Part shown: one piece after another, positions 35,967-45,817 of the stretch
Layout of the letters: every line of letters begins with the position of its first letter
Position numbering within the stretch: the stretch's first letter is position 1
Assembly (NCBI RefSeq): GCF_030407815.1
Contig: NZ_JASDCS010000004.1
Location: forward strand, 77,242 to 141,241
DNA: 64,000 bases
Reading direction: 5' to 3'
From: Psychrobacter sp. APC 3281
GTDB lineage: Bacteria > Pseudomonadota > Gammaproteobacteria > Pseudomonadales > Moraxellaceae
The notes under the pieces: generated by a model
What the model saw: only the letters and a program-made list of their open reading frames with translations
Databases searched by the model: none
Told to the model about the DNA's origin: nothing
Made by a program: the position numbers and the translations under genes

Positions 35967-37058
35967 TTACACGTTAAATCTAAAGTGCATAACATCGCCA
36001 TCTTGTACGATGTAAGTTTTACCTTCTAAACGCGATTTACCAGCAGCAGCAGCGCCTTTTTCACCGTTGTATTCGATAAAGTCATCATACGCAATGACTT
36101 CAGCACGAATAAAACCACGCTCAAAATCAGTATGAATCACGCCAGCTGCTTGCGGCGCTGTCGCACCAATAGCGACAGTCCAAGCACGTACTTCTTTTAC
36201 GCCAGCGGTAAAGTAAGTCTGCATATCAAGTAAGTCATAGCCACCACGGATTACTTGGTCAAGACCGGCTTCTTCCATGTCCATTTCAGCTAGGAAGTCT
36301 TTTTTATCATCTTCATCGAGCTGTGCAATTTCAGATTCGATCTGATTGCATAGCGCGATGACGATAGAATCTTCACCAGTGGCATAGTCACGAACAGCGT
36401 CAAGATATGGGTTGTTTTCAAAACCATCTTCAGAGACGTTAGCGATATACATGGTCGGCTTTAGCGTAATTAAACCATAGCTTCTGATCAGTTTTTTCTC
36501 ATCAGCGTCTAGGTTAGCAGCACGAGCCGCTTTACCTTCTGCTAATAATGGTTCAACTTTTTTGAATACATCAAGCAATGCTTGCGCGTCCTTATCACCA
36601 CCTTTAGCCTTTTTGGTTTGGTTGTGAATTGCGCGCTCAACAGCTTCTAAATCTGCAAGTGCCAGTTCAGTGTTGATGGTTTCGATATCATCAATCGGGC
36701 TAACGCGGCCATCAACGTGTACCACATTGTCATCATCAAAACAGCGTACAACGTGAGCAATTGCATCGGTCTCACGGATGTTGGCTAGGAACTGGTTACC
36801 CATGCCTTCGCCTTTCGACGCGCCTGCGACCAAACCTGCGATATCAACAAACTCCATGGTCGTTGGTAATACGCGCTCAGGATTGACGATATCAGCCAGT
36901 TGTTTTAGGCGTGGGTCTGGTACTGGTACGATACCCGTGTTGGGATCTTTGGTACAAAATGGAAAGTTTTCAGCGGCGATACCCGCTTTGGTCAACGCAT
37001 TAAACAAGGTGGATTTACCCACGTTTGGTAGGCCGACGATGCCGCAATTAAAACCCAT
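35967..37058 (-). CDS. ychF: ribosome-associated ATPase YchF (OLA1 family)
   Basis: A 363-aa P-loop protein of the Obg superfamily that prefers ATP and takes part in translation and oxidative-stress control. It has [19 protein letters not shown] (G1) at the N-terminus, the G3 region [20 protein letters not shown], and a C-terminal TGS domain ending [33 protein letters not shown]. The length is the standard 363 residues. It is a single minus-strand gene with its own terminator. Confidence 0.96.
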   Translation of the reverse strand: MGFNCGIVGLPNVGKSTLFNALTKAGIAAENFPFCTKDPNTGIVPVPDPRLKQLADIVNPERVLPTTMEFVDIAGLVAGASKGEGMGNQFLANIRETDAIAHVVRCFDDDNVVHVDGRVSPIDDIETINTELALADLEAVERAIHNQTKKAKGGDKDAQALLDVFKKVEPLLAEGKAARAANLDADEKKLIRSYGLITLKPTMYIANVSEDGFENNPYLDAVRDYATGEDSIVIALCNQIESEIAQLDEDDKKDFLAEMDMEEAGLDQVIRGGYDLLDMQTYFTAGVKEVRAWTVAIGATAPQAAGVIHTDFERGFIRAEVIAYDDFIEYNGEKGAAAAGKSRLEGKTYIVQDGDVMHFRFNV

Positions 37059-37467
37059 AACATTCTCTCAATGTATTAATAAAATCAGTTGGTATAAAGT
37101 TTGGTTAAATGATAAATCAAAATTGGGCACATTGTAGCAAATTTACCTGAATAGGGGTGAGGTTGTTACGGTATATGCTCAGGTTTTTACCCGATGACAA
37201 TATGCATCTTTACGATAAAAGCAGGTCATATTAGAGGCTTAAAAATGAACAAGGCTAACCAATAGGAGTGACGCATAGCTTATGTGGGTTGGTAATCACT
37301 ATTCTTTAATATGGTAAACTGTCACGTATGAATAAGGGCTTAAAGTTCACGTAAATTCAGCACATATATTCTGCTAGGTTTAGCAAATAATACTTATTCT
37401 AAAGCTATAAACAATCAGACATACGCTGATAATATCGCCAAAATAAAATGTAAGGCAATTTTAGACA
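37059..37467. other. intergenic, no gene seen
   Basis: Divergent promoter region between ychF and the helicase gene. I see no supported ORF, RNA or repeat. Confidence 0.45.
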
Positions 37468-39672
37468 ATGACAACCTCGATTTTTGACACACGCCACTAT
37501 AAATACCCGCAAAACTTCCTTGAGATGAAGCCTAAACTGTCTCGACTTGAGCAGGCTATTAAAAAACTAGAGGCAAATTTAATTGATACGGCTGAGCCGA
37601 CAAACCTTAAGTTATTAAAGCAGAGACTAGATAGCGGGTTGGGGTTAAAGGTCGATTATGCCAGTGAGCTAAATCCCGATCAGCTAATGGCAGCGACTAC
37701 GATCGATGGCAAAGTATTGGTCATTGCTGGTGCAGGTTCGGGCAAGACCAAAACTTTGACCTATCGCACCAGTTATCTATTAGAAAACGGAGTGTCGCCT
37801 AAAGAGATTTTGCTACTGACCTTTACGCGTAAAGCGGCAAATGAAATAAAAGATCGAGCTAAATCCTTGCTAGCTAGCAGTCTTTCAAATCAAGAACTAT
37901 CAGATGAAGAGTTGGCTGAGGATAAGCTGCCAACTGATAAAGCATTAAATAGCATCACTAGTGGTACTTTTCACTCGTTTTGTAATATGTTACTACGTCA
38001 ATATTCAGGGCTACTCGGTATCAATCCAAGGTTTACCATTTTGGATACTGGCGATAGTGAGGACGCTATCGACTTGGTGCATAAAGAAAAAAAGTATCCT
38101 GCTCAAACCAAGGCACAAGCCTTTCCGCGTAAAAAAACGCTGCAAAATATCATCTCGACGTCTAGAAATAGACGTATACAAATTCGTGACTTAATCGAAA
38201 GTAACTACCCAGATATTGCCGTGCATATTCCTATCATCGAGCAGCTGGCAGTTGACTTTCATGAGTATAAGCGCACCAATCACTTATATGATTTTGATGA
38301 CATAATTAGCCAAGTAGTGCATCATTTAAAAACCAATGACACCTTTCGACAGCTGCTGCAAAGCCAATATCGTTACATTATGGTTGATGAATACCAAGAC
38401 ACCAATATCCCGCAAAAGCAGCTAATCGACTTAATATGTGAGTCTGAGTCGGTATCGCTGATGGTAGTTGGTGACGACAATCAAAGTATTTACGCATTTC
38501 GCGGTGCCAATTATGAAAACATTCTTCTATTCGGCGAGACTTATCCTCATGCCAAACTTATTAAGCTTGAGCAAAATTATCGCAGCTCGCCATCCGTTTT
38601 AAACTATATCAATGCGTTGTCCGCGCAAATCACGCTAGGCTATCAAAAGCAGCTGTATTCTGATGCGCCAATAGAAGGACACAAGCCAGTATTTCGACGA
38701 CTCAGTGATGAGCCAAAAGAAGCGGGCTATATCACTGATAAGATTGTCGCGCTTAAGCCAGAGTATGACTACAACGACTTTGCGGTATTATGCCGTACGT
38801 CTTTTCAGTCCAATTACGTACAGCTAGAGTTTATGGCGCGCAATATTCCCTTTATCGTGGTGGGCGGTATCAAGTTCATTGAAAGACGTCATATCAAAGA
38901 TGTATTGGCCTTTGTCAAAATACTCTATAACCCAAATGACACGATTGCTTGGCATCGTATTTTAACCTTGTTTAAAGGGGTGGGTGCAGTGACGGCGACG
39001 CGCTTAACCCAAGCCATTACTGCTGACAATAATGCGTTTGAATCTTTACTGGCAGCGCCATTTTCGAAAAAAAGTGATCAGCTAGAACCTCTATATCATG
39101 CGCTTACCAAGGCACAGCAAGCTGAATCGGTTGATACAGCTATTGAACATATTCTTGAGTTTTATATTCCAGTATTAAAGCTGATTGAAGAAAATTGGCG
39201 TGAGCGTACCGAAGATTTTCGGGTATTGAAGAACTTAGCGACAGAGCACACAAGCCTTGATAGTTTTTTAGAAAATCTCGCTTTAGACCCACCCAATGAC
39301 TCGGTGGCTGTCATGGGCAATTCGGATAACGGGCAAGACAGTAGCAATGACAAAGTCACTATCTCGACCATTCATAGTGCTAAAGGGCTTGAATGGCCAG
39401 TAGTATTTGTGAATTCTTTAGTAGATGGCATCACGCCGCATCATCGTTCTTTAGATGACTTTGAAGCATTAGAAGAAGAGCGTAAGCTGTTTTATGTTGC
39501 CTGTAGTCGTGCAAAGACACAGTTGTATCTGACAGCACCGAACTACTTTTCTAGTTATTCTGGATATTTTGACAAGCCGTCACGTTTTATCGCTGAGCTA
39601 TCTGCGGACGAGGTAACGGTTGAGACGACAAGGAGAACCATGATAGAAGACGATGATCCCATTTGGTGGTAA
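37468..39672 (+). CDS. UvrD/Rep-type superfamily 1 DNA helicase
   Basis: A 734-aa SF1A 3'-5' helicase. All motifs are visible in order: LNPDQLMAA (Q motif), IAGAGSGKTKTLTYR (I), LTFTRKAANEIKDRA (Ia), IMVDEYQDTN (II), VVGDDNQSIYAFRGANYENI (III), LEQNYRSSPSVLNYI (IV), ISTIHSAKGLEWPVVFV (V) and RKLFYVACSRAKTQLYLTAP (VI). About 65 extra residues precede the Q motif and carry a coiled-coil-like stretch (KLSRLEQAIKKLEANL). It is not clearly Rep, UvrD or PcrA, so I leave the symbol blank. It is monocistronic. Confidence 0.9.
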   Translation: MTTSIFDTRHYKYPQNFLEMKPKLSRLEQAIKKLEANLIDTAEPTNLKLLKQRLDSGLGLKVDYASELNPDQLMAATTIDGKVLVIAGAGSGKTKTLTYRTSYLLENGVSPKEILLLTFTRKAANEIKDRAKSLLASSLSNQELSDEELAEDKLPTDKALNSITSGTFHSFCNMLLRQYSGLLGINPRFTILDTGDSEDAIDLVHKEKKYPAQTKAQAFPRKKTLQNIISTSRNRRIQIRDLIESNYPDIAVHIPIIEQLAVDFHEYKRTNHLYDFDDIISQVVHHLKTNDTFRQLLQSQYRYIMVDEYQDTNIPQKQLIDLICESESVSLMVVGDDNQSIYAFRGANYENILLFGETYPHAKLIKLEQNYRSSPSVLNYINALSAQITLGYQKQLYSDAPIEGHKPVFRRLSDEPKEAGYITDKIVALKPEYDYNDFAVLCRTSFQSNYVQLEFMARNIPFIVVGGIKFIERRHIKDVLAFVKILYNPNDTIAWHRILTLFKGVGAVTATRLTQAITADNNAFESLLAAPFSKKSDQLEPLYHALTKAQQAESVDTAIEHILEFYIPVLKLIEENWRERTEDFRVLKNLATEHTSLDSFLENLALDPPNDSVAVMGNSDNGQDSSNDKVTISTIHSAKGLEWPVVFVNSLVDGITPHHRSLDDFEALEEERKLFYVACSRAKTQLYLTAPNYFSSYSGYFDKPSRFIAELSADEVTVETTRRTMIEDDDPIWW

Positions 39673-40015
39673 TACGCTATGTTTAGTTGATTATCCAATC
39701 AATTAAACATAAGCTAATAAAACCGTTCAGTAATATAGATAAGTGAGCTTTCGAATACTTGAACGTTTTATAACTAAAAACATTGGATAACTTGACGCTA
39801 TTTTCATCAAATTTGTTGCTAGATTATTGCTCGAAGCCAATATTATTCCTATCAAAAATACCTTCTCAAAAACCCCATAACCAAAAGTATATGACGCGAA
39901 AATATTTCTCAGATAAGGGTTTCAAATTTATCCTAATGCGTTACTATTACCACCTAATTCTGTTAGACCCTTATATTTGATACTCTGTATTAACACCCTA
40001 AGAAAAGGATAGGTT
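39673..40015. other. intergenic, no supported gene
   Basis: A 343-bp gap before the DadA-like gene. A 65-codon frame starting with TTG at 39783 crosses it, but it has no ribosome-binding site or family match. I do not call it. Confidence 0.4.
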
Positions 40016-41263
40016 ATGCGCTACGAAGTTATCGTTATCGGTGCAGGTATGGTTGGCACGTCAATCGCGTGGCATCTACAAAAAAATAACTCAAATGTAT
40101 TATTGTTAGACAAAAAATTGCCAGGGTCAGAGACCTCATATGGCAATGCAGGATTGATTCAGCGCGAAGCCATTCATACACATCCTTTTCCTCGTCAGCT
40201 GACAGAAATGATCAGAGTATTGCCAAACCAAGGGACCGATATTCGCTATCGTATCCCGGCCATTTTGCGTTATCACCAAGCACTGCTTCAGTACTGGAAA
40301 TACTCTACGCCAGCATCCGTCAAAAAAATTGAATCAGAGTGGCAGACGCTGATTGAGCATTGTACTAGTGAGCACCAAACCATGATTAGCGCTTCTGGTG
40401 CTGACGAGCTCATTACTCGTGATGGTTGGTTGCAATTGCATCGCTCAGAAGAGACGTTCAAAGAAGCGCAAGTATCAGCTATCGACGCACGTAACCAAGG
40501 TGTTGAGCATAACGTACTAAACCTTGAAGCGCTCAAAGCAATGGAGCCTAGCGCCAATTTTGAAGGTTTCGTTGGCGCGATTCATTGGAAAAATTCTTGG
40601 CAAGTATCGAACCCAAGCTCACTCGTGAAAGCTTATGCAAAAAACTTCCAAGATATGCAGGGTACGATCAAAGAAAGCGATGTGAAAGAAATCATAAAAG
40701 ACGGCGAAGGTTGGAAAATTATCACTGATAACGATACCTACTATAGTGATAAATTGGTTATCGCAGCAGGCCCATGGTCTAATGATTTGATCAGACCACT
40801 TGGCTATAACTTGCCATTGTTCCCAATGCGCGGCTATCATCAGCATTTCAAAGTGACAGAAAAGAACACCATCAATCACAGTATGTTTGATATGGACAAA
40901 GGTTTTGTGATGGGGCCGATGCAGCAGGGTATCCGTATCACCACTGGTGCTGAGATGACCACGATGAATGCGCCAAAGAACTTTGGTCAGTTAAAAACCG
41001 TATTGAAGCTTGCTAAAAAAATCTTGCCATTAGAAGATGCGGTTGAGAGTGAAGCATGGGCGGGCTCTCGTCCTTGTATGCCTGATATGAAGCCAGTAAT
41101 CGGTCCTGCTGACAAGCATGACAAACTATGGTTTGCATTTGGTCATAGTCATCAAGGCTTTACCTTAGGACCAATGACAGGGCGTCTGGTCGAAGAGATG
41201 ATTCACGACAAGCCGACATTGGTCAATCTTGCACCATTTAGTGCCCAGCGTTTTTCTAACTAA
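40016..41263 (+). CDS. D-amino-acid dehydrogenase-like FAD oxidoreductase
   Basis: A 415-aa FAD-dependent oxidoreductase of the DAO/DadA family. The dinucleotide-binding motif is VIVIGAGMVGTSIAWHL at residues about 5-21. The C-terminal region GSRPCMPDMKPVIGPADKHD followed by FGHSHQGFTLGP is typical of DadA-type small-subunit dehydrogenases. It is expected to deaminate a D-amino acid or related secondary amine at the membrane, passing electrons to quinone; the substrate is unknown. The ribosome-binding site is AAAAGGAT. A RidA gene follows after 160 bp, with a dispersed element between them. This fits removal of the reactive imine product. Confidence 0.85.
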   Translation: MRYEVIVIGAGMVGTSIAWHLQKNNSNVLLLDKKLPGSETSYGNAGLIQREAIHTHPFPRQLTEMIRVLPNQGTDIRYRIPAILRYHQALLQYWKYSTPASVKKIESEWQTLIEHCTSEHQTMISASGADELITRDGWLQLHRSEETFKEAQVSAIDARNQGVEHNVLNLEALKAMEPSANFEGFVGAIHWKNSWQVSNPSSLVKAYAKNFQDMQGTIKESDVKEIIKDGEGWKIITDNDTYYSDKLVIAAGPWSNDLIRPLGYNLPLFPMRGYHQHFKVTEKNTINHSMFDMDKGFVMGPMQQGIRITTGAEMTTMNAPKNFGQLKTVLKLAKKILPLEDAVESEAWAGSRPCMPDMKPVIGPADKHDKLWFAFGHSHQGFTLGPMTGRLVEEMIHDKPTLVNLAPFSAQRFSN

Positions 41264-41276
41264 GCGCGTATCTGAT

Positions 41277-41385
41277 ATATAGTTGATCCAATTTAAGAGC
41301 GGTACAAGGCAACCGAGTGCAGATGTATATGTCATACTTCAAGCGAGGTTAACGCTGTAACGCTTTTATAGTGGATTGACTATAG
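41277..41385 (+). repeat. small dispersed intergenic element, copy B
   Basis: A 109-bp non-coding unit with imperfect terminal inverted repeats (ATATAGTTGATCCA at one end, CTATAGTCAATCCA as the reverse complement of the other; 11 of 14 match). Its interior (GCGGTACAAGGC, CCGAGTGCAGAT, GTTAACGCTGTAACGC) aligns with copy A at 35014-35225 in reverse orientation. It sits between the DadA-like gene and ridA. Confidence 0.6.
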
Positions 41386-41423
41386 TTAGCACAGAATTAA
41401 ATTAATAAATAAAAGGTATAGAC

Positions 41424-41765
41424 ATGATTAAGAAGCTACACAGCAATCAACGTATGAGCAAAACCGTAATCCATAACCAGACGATCTATTTGTGTGGTCA
41501 GGTAGGTAATGCAGAAGACGATATCAAAGCGCAAACATTGACTTGTCTAGAAAAAATTCAAACGTTGCTAGAAGAGGTAGGTAGTGATAAATCAAAGCTA
41601 CTATCAGTCACGGTTTGGATCAAAGACATGGCTGACTTTGCTGCTATGAATGAAGTTTATGACCAGTGGTTTGAAGGTATTCAGCCACCGGCTCGCGCTT
41701 GTGGTGAGTCAGCTTTAGCACGTCCTGAGCTATTGGTTGAAATGATCGCTATCGCTGCTGAGTAA
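41424..41765 (+). CDS. RidA family enamine/imine deaminase
   Basis: A 113-aa YjgF/YER057c/UK114-family protein that hydrolyses reactive enamine/imine intermediates to keto acids. The conserved core is LYLCGQVGN-like IYLCGQVGNAEDD, and the substrate-binding Arg occurs in PPARACGESALARPELLVEM. Length is slightly below the usual 125-130. The ribosome-binding site is AAAAGG. Its partner is the upstream DadA-like oxidase, which would generate an imine. It ends with an intrinsic terminator. Confidence 0.9.
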   Translation: MIKKLHSNQRMSKTVIHNQTIYLCGQVGNAEDDIKAQTLTCLEKIQTLLEEVGSDKSKLLSVTVWIKDMADFAAMNEVYDQWFEGIQPPARACGESALARPELLVEMIAIAAE

Positions 41766-41808
41766 AGACTGCTCATAGTACCTATAGCACCTGTATTAAA
41801 TAGAAATG

Positions 41809-41843
41809 AAAAAGGCCATGATAATGATATCGTGGCCTTTTTT
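41809..41843 (+). terminator. intrinsic terminator of ridA
   Basis: GGCCA / TGGCC core (41814-41818 with 41833-41837) flanked by A5 and T6, 43 bp after the stop. It can serve both strands and also lies downstream of the convergent hydratase gene. Confidence 0.8.
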
Positions 41844-41954
41844 ATGCTTGGCAATAAGCAAATTTAATTAATGCAAATCGGTATGCTAGTTTTCTGAACT
41901 AAGCATATTCTGTATGATATCAGCTAAGCAATATAATGATTATTATTATAGGAG

Positions 41955-42767
41955 TTAGCACCCTTTCCATACCGCTCGGCGCTTCTCAATAAATGCATCA
42001 ATCCCTTCGCCCACATCGTCTGCCATCATATTGCCCGTCATTACTTCACTGGCATAGTCATACGCGTCTTCGATGTTCATATCCAGTTGTTTATAAAACA
42101 TATCTTTGCCAGTTCTTACTGCTACTGGAGACTTGGCAGTAATCGCCGTTATCAATGACTGTAATGTTTGATCAAGTTGCTCTGCTGGCGCAACTCGATT
42201 GATCAAGCCATATTGCAAGGCAGTATGCGCATCGATAAATTCACCTGTGATTAGCATTTCAAACGCTTGCTTACGAGGTAGATTACGGCTGACGGCTACA
42301 GCAGGTGTGGAGCAGAACAGTCCAACGTTTATCCCAGAAGTAGCAAATTTTGCATTATCAGCGGCAACGGCTAAGTCACAAGCGGCGACCAGTTGACATC
42401 CTGCAGCGGTAGCAATGCCTTGTACTTTTGCGATAACGACTTGCGGCATACGGTTGATGGTAAGCATCATTTTGCTACATTGCTGGAATAGGGCACGGTG
42501 AAATGCTGCATCTGTATGCGTGCGCATTTGTTTTAGATTATGACCAGCACAGAATGCCTTGCCTGTCGCTTGAATAACCACGACTCTGATCGTATCGTCT
42601 TGAGCGATACTGTCTAGCTCTGTTTGCATAGCAGACAATACTTCAACGGACAACGCATTGAATTGTTTGGGTTGGTTTAAGGTGAGCGTGACAACGCCAT
42701 TTTCTTTATTGTCTTCTCTAATAACCAACAGGTCATCTAGGTCTAGAGTAATATCAGACTGTGTCAT
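41955..42767 (-). CDS. enoyl-CoA hydratase/isomerase family protein
   Basis: A 270-aa crotonase-fold protein. The oxyanion-hole and CoA-binding segments FCAGHNLKQMRTHTDAAFH and KVQGIATAAGCQLVAACDLAVAA are clear. The sequence around residues 115-150 (GLFCSTPAVAVSRNLPRKQA) resembles the ECHDC3-like branch, whose catalytic role is uncertain. A Glu of the standard hydratase pair is not obvious (the corresponding region reads ATAAGCQLV). It stands alone, with no beta-oxidation partners nearby. Confidence 0.85.
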   Translation of the reverse strand: MTQSDITLDLDDLLVIREDNKENGVVTLTLNQPKQFNALSVEVLSAMQTELDSIAQDDTIRVVVIQATGKAFCAGHNLKQMRTHTDAAFHRALFQQCSKMMLTINRMPQVVIAKVQGIATAAGCQLVAACDLAVAADNAKFATSGINVGLFCSTPAVAVSRNLPRKQAFEMLITGEFIDAHTALQYGLINRVAPAEQLDQTLQSLITAITAKSPVAVRTGKDMFYKQLDMNIEDAYDYASEVMTGNMMADDVGEGIDAFIEKRRAVWKGC

Positions 42768-42980
42768 TTATCATCCTTGATAATGGGTTGTTTGGTTTGG
42801 AAAATATTATTATTTATAAAGCTATATAAAGCGACTTAAATAGTAGCATGGCTTATATTCTATACAATAGTTTATTAATATAGAGCGCTCAAAAAAATAG
42901 CGCACTCAGATGATGAGTACGCTATTGGTTTGTCAGTCAGATATCGCCTAAATCTATACTAAGCTTAAGCTATACTGAAT

Positions 42981-43481
42981 TTAGTATGCGCCTTCGCTAT
43001 AAATAAGCTCATAACTGTGGCTATATATCTCAACGATGTTACCGAACGGGTCTTCCATATAAATCATGCGGTAAGGTTTTTCGCCAGGGTAGTAGTAGCG
43101 TGGTTTTTCCATACGCTTTTTACCGCCTGCGGCAACCATACGCTCAGCCAGCGCTTCAACGTTTGGGTCTTGGACGCAGAAGTGAAAAATACCTGTTTTC
43201 CAGTATTCAAAGTTATTTTCAGGGTTTTCCTGATTTTTAAATTCAAAAATCTCAACACCGATACGGTCACCAGTAGATAGGTGAGCGATCCGAAAGCGGC
43301 CCCAACCAGCACCGAATACTTCAGTACACATCTCACCAATCGGGCTGTCATCTTCGACAATCTCAGTTGGTTCCATGATGGTGTACCAACCCATCACTTC
43401 AGTATAAAATTTTACGGCGGCATCTAAGTCAGGGACTGACAGACCAATGTGCGAAAAGCTTCTTGGATAAACGTTGTTCAT
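42981..43481 (-). CDS. VOC-family glyoxalase/dioxygenase-fold protein
   Basis: A 166-aa vicinal-oxygen-chelate protein. Two beta-alpha-beta-beta-beta halves carry probable metal ligands: His in FSHIGLSVPDLDAAVKFY, His in KTGIFHFCVQDPN, and Glu in DPFGNIVEIYSHS. It could be a lactoylglutathione-lyase relative or a ring-cleavage dioxygenase; the substrate is not readable. It is divergent from the LysR gene across 107 bp, which suggests that the regulator controls it. Confidence 0.85.
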   Translation of the reverse strand: MNNVYPRSFSHIGLSVPDLDAAVKFYTEVMGWYTIMEPTEIVEDDSPIGEMCTEVFGAGWGRFRIAHLSTGDRIGVEIFEFKNQENPENNFEYWKTGIFHFCVQDPNVEALAERMVAAGGKKRMEKPRYYYPGEKPYRMIYMEDPFGNIVEIYSHSYELIYSEGAY

Positions 43482-43588
43482 AGTTTGTTCTCCTGTTTGC
43501 TGTACTCTTGTTTAACGTGAGGCCAGTATACAAACGCACCGTTATTATGTAAAATTATCAAATATTATATAAATAAGTATAAAATGTA

Positions 43589-44458
43589 ATGATAAATGTC
43601 ACATTGTTACGAACTTTCTGTACGCTTGCTGAAGTTGGGCACTTTACTCGTACCGCTGAACGTCTATATATGACGCAGTCTGGTGTGAGCCAACACATAC
43701 GTAAGCTAGAAGAGCAGCTGGACACAGATTTGTTAATTCGACAAGGAAAGCAGTTCTCATTAACCAATGCAGGTGAGCAGCTTTATAAAGAAGCAGGCGA
43801 GATATTGCAGCGATTATCAAATTTAGAACAGCGCATCGGTGAAGATCCACCTTATGAAGGATTGGTGCGGTTGATGTCACCGGGTAGTGTGGGACTGAAG
43901 CTGTATCCGCAGCTTTTGACACTACAGCAGCAGCATCCAAAACTAGTGATTGATTACCGTTTTGCTCCAAATTCTGATATTGAGCGGGCGCTTGCAAATC
44001 ACGAGATTGATATTGGCTTTATGACGGATATCTCAGATGATGAAACGGTTAGTTGCAAACCTATGGCACAAGAAGCATTGATACTCGTAACCCCTGCGGC
44101 TACAGTAGCGCCTAGCTGGGAGCAGCTTATCGATCTTGGATTTATCGATCATCCGGATGGCGCCCATCATGCAGGCATGCTACTAACTGCCAATTATGAG
44201 CAATTTCAGCATATCAATGACTTTGAGAAAAAAGGATTTTCGAATCAGATTGGCCTGATACTAGAACCCGTCAGCAGAGGAATCGGCTTTACTGTTTTGC
44301 CAGCACATGCAGTGGCTGCCTATCCGAAGCCTGAGCTGATTAGCAGTCATCATTTACCAGTTGCCGTTAGCGAAACGCTATATCTTGCTGTCAGACGACA
44401 GCAGGCACTTTCTAATAGAGTGCATACGGTCATTGATGAAGTAAAAAAATGGCTATAG
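43589..44458 (+). CDS. LysR-family transcriptional regulator, divergent from the VOC gene
   Basis: A 289-aa LysR-type regulator. The winged helix-turn-helix covers residues about 1-60 (FTRTAERLYMTQSGVSQHIR). The effector domain has an unusually short hinge. A LysR gene divergent from a single metabolic enzyme gene is a standard arrangement, so the VOC protein gene is its likely target. The glycerate kinase gene at 44569 is convergent with it. Confidence 0.88.
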   Translation: MINVTLLRTFCTLAEVGHFTRTAERLYMTQSGVSQHIRKLEEQLDTDLLIRQGKQFSLTNAGEQLYKEAGEILQRLSNLEQRIGEDPPYEGLVRLMSPGSVGLKLYPQLLTLQQQHPKLVIDYRFAPNSDIERALANHEIDIGFMTDISDDETVSCKPMAQEALILVTPAATVAPSWEQLIDLGFIDHPDGAHHAGMLLTANYEQFQHINDFEKKGFSNQIGLILEPVSRGIGFTVLPAHAVAAYPKPELISSHHLPVAVSETLYLAVRRQQALSNRVHTVIDEVKKWL

Positions 44459-44568
44459 ACATGTTGAGAATGATACATGCACAGCTGACAAAGGGCTAAT
44501 AAAACGCTCGATAGCTGTGCACTTAGTGGAGGATGCTATTGATAAATTGCGACTATGAAAGATTGCGG

Positions 44569-45705
44569 CTATTTTAAAGTCTGCCCAAGTTTGATACTTG
44601 CAGCAATATTAGCAGCAGTAGTTTCAATATTGTTATAAGCAGAGCCTAACACGTTATCAATCGTGTCTACTTTTTGGATACTCGGCATGACCACATCGAA
44701 CTGACTGGTCTGAGCAGGTTTTAGTCCATCGACGCTGCCGCAGATAGCGATGACAGGTGTACGGCTAGCCTTAGCGATTTGGCTGATACCGCCTGCCACT
44801 TTACCCATGGCGGTTTGCGCATCAAGCTTGCCTTCGCCAGTGATGACGAGATCTGCCTCTGCGATATGCTGTGACAGGTGAGCCACTTCGGCAACCGTAT
44901 CAAAGCCTGACTTTAGCTGAGCTTGAAAGAAAGTCATCATCGCATAGCCAAGACCGCCAGCAGCGCCAGCGCCTTCAACGTATTGACAGTCTTCATAGCC
45001 ATGCTGTCCACATATGGTCGCAAAGTGACTGAGTGCCTTGTCCAAAGTATTAACCTGCTCTGGGCAAGCGCCTTTTTGTGGCCCAAACACTGCGCTTGCA
45101 CCCAGCAGACCGCATAATGGATTGGTCACATCACAAGCAACTTCAAATACTGTGTCTGATATCCTTGCATGCAGGCTAGTATTATCGAGCTTATGTAGGC
45201 TGGCAAGTGCGCCACCACCATGAGTGAGTAGGCTATCATTGATGTCATGAAATGTTATGCCTAACGCCATTAGCATACCAAGTCCTGCATCATTGGTTGC
45301 GCTACCACCCAGACCAATGACGATACGCTTAGCACCTTCTTCTAACGCATCTTCGATCAGCTCCCCAACACCATAACTACTCGCAATAACGGGATTACGC
45401 TCATCAGCTGTCAGTAGGTGCAATCCGCAGGCTTGAGCCACTTCGATAACAGCAGTCGCGTCAGGCAATAACAGATACTTTGCCGTAATCGGTCTCATTA
45501 ATGGGTCATGTACTCTGACTTCTTTCCAGCGCCCGCCCAATACATAAGACAATACCGCTGAGGTACCTTCACCGCCATCGGCCATTGGCAGTAGCTTGTA
45601 GTCAGCATCTGGAAACACTTGAATAAAGCCAGATTGAATGGCGTGGCACACGTCCAGTGCTTCTAAACTTTCTTTAAACGAGTCAGGGGCGATCAAAATT
45701 TTCAT
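44569..45705 (-). CDS. glycerate kinase (GlxK/GarK family)
   Basis: A 378-aa class II-like bacterial glycerate kinase that phosphorylates glycerate to 2-phosphoglycerate. Recognised blocks are MKILIAPDSFKESLEALDVC, LLPMADGGEGTSAVL, VIGLGGSATNDAGLGMLMAL and VITGEGKLDAQTAMGKVAGG. It follows the GntP permease gene by 112 bp on the same strand, as expected for a glycerate uptake and use pair. The product would enter glycolysis or the serine pathway. Confidence 0.92.
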   Translation of the reverse strand: MKILIAPDSFKESLEALDVCHAIQSGFIQVFPDADYKLLPMADGGEGTSAVLSYVLGGRWKEVRVHDPLMRPITAKYLLLPDATAVIEVAQACGLHLLTADERNPVIASSYGVGELIEDALEEGAKRIVIGLGGSATNDAGLGMLMALGITFHDINDSLLTHGGGALASLHKLDNTSLHARISDTVFEVACDVTNPLCGLLGASAVFGPQKGACPEQVNTLDKALSHFATICGQHGYEDCQYVEGAGAAGGLGYAMMTFFQAQLKSGFDTVAEVAHLSQHIAEADLVITGEGKLDAQTAMGKVAGGISQIAKASRTPVIAICGSVDGLKPAQTSQFDVVMPSIQKVDTIDNVLGSAYNNIETTAANIAASIKLGQTLK

Positions 45706-45817
45706 ATGGCTCTCTTTGAATATCTTAATGACACGATCATTGCGATAGTGTCATGTTTTAAAACGTTTATTTAACGATCATCAAATAAACGTATATAGAA
45801 ATACCCAATTTCATGAA

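Noticed and set aside
39783..39980. 65-codon plus-strand frame before the DadA-like gene
   Set aside because: TTG start, no ribosome-binding site, no family pattern, and a composition typical of random AT-rich sequence.
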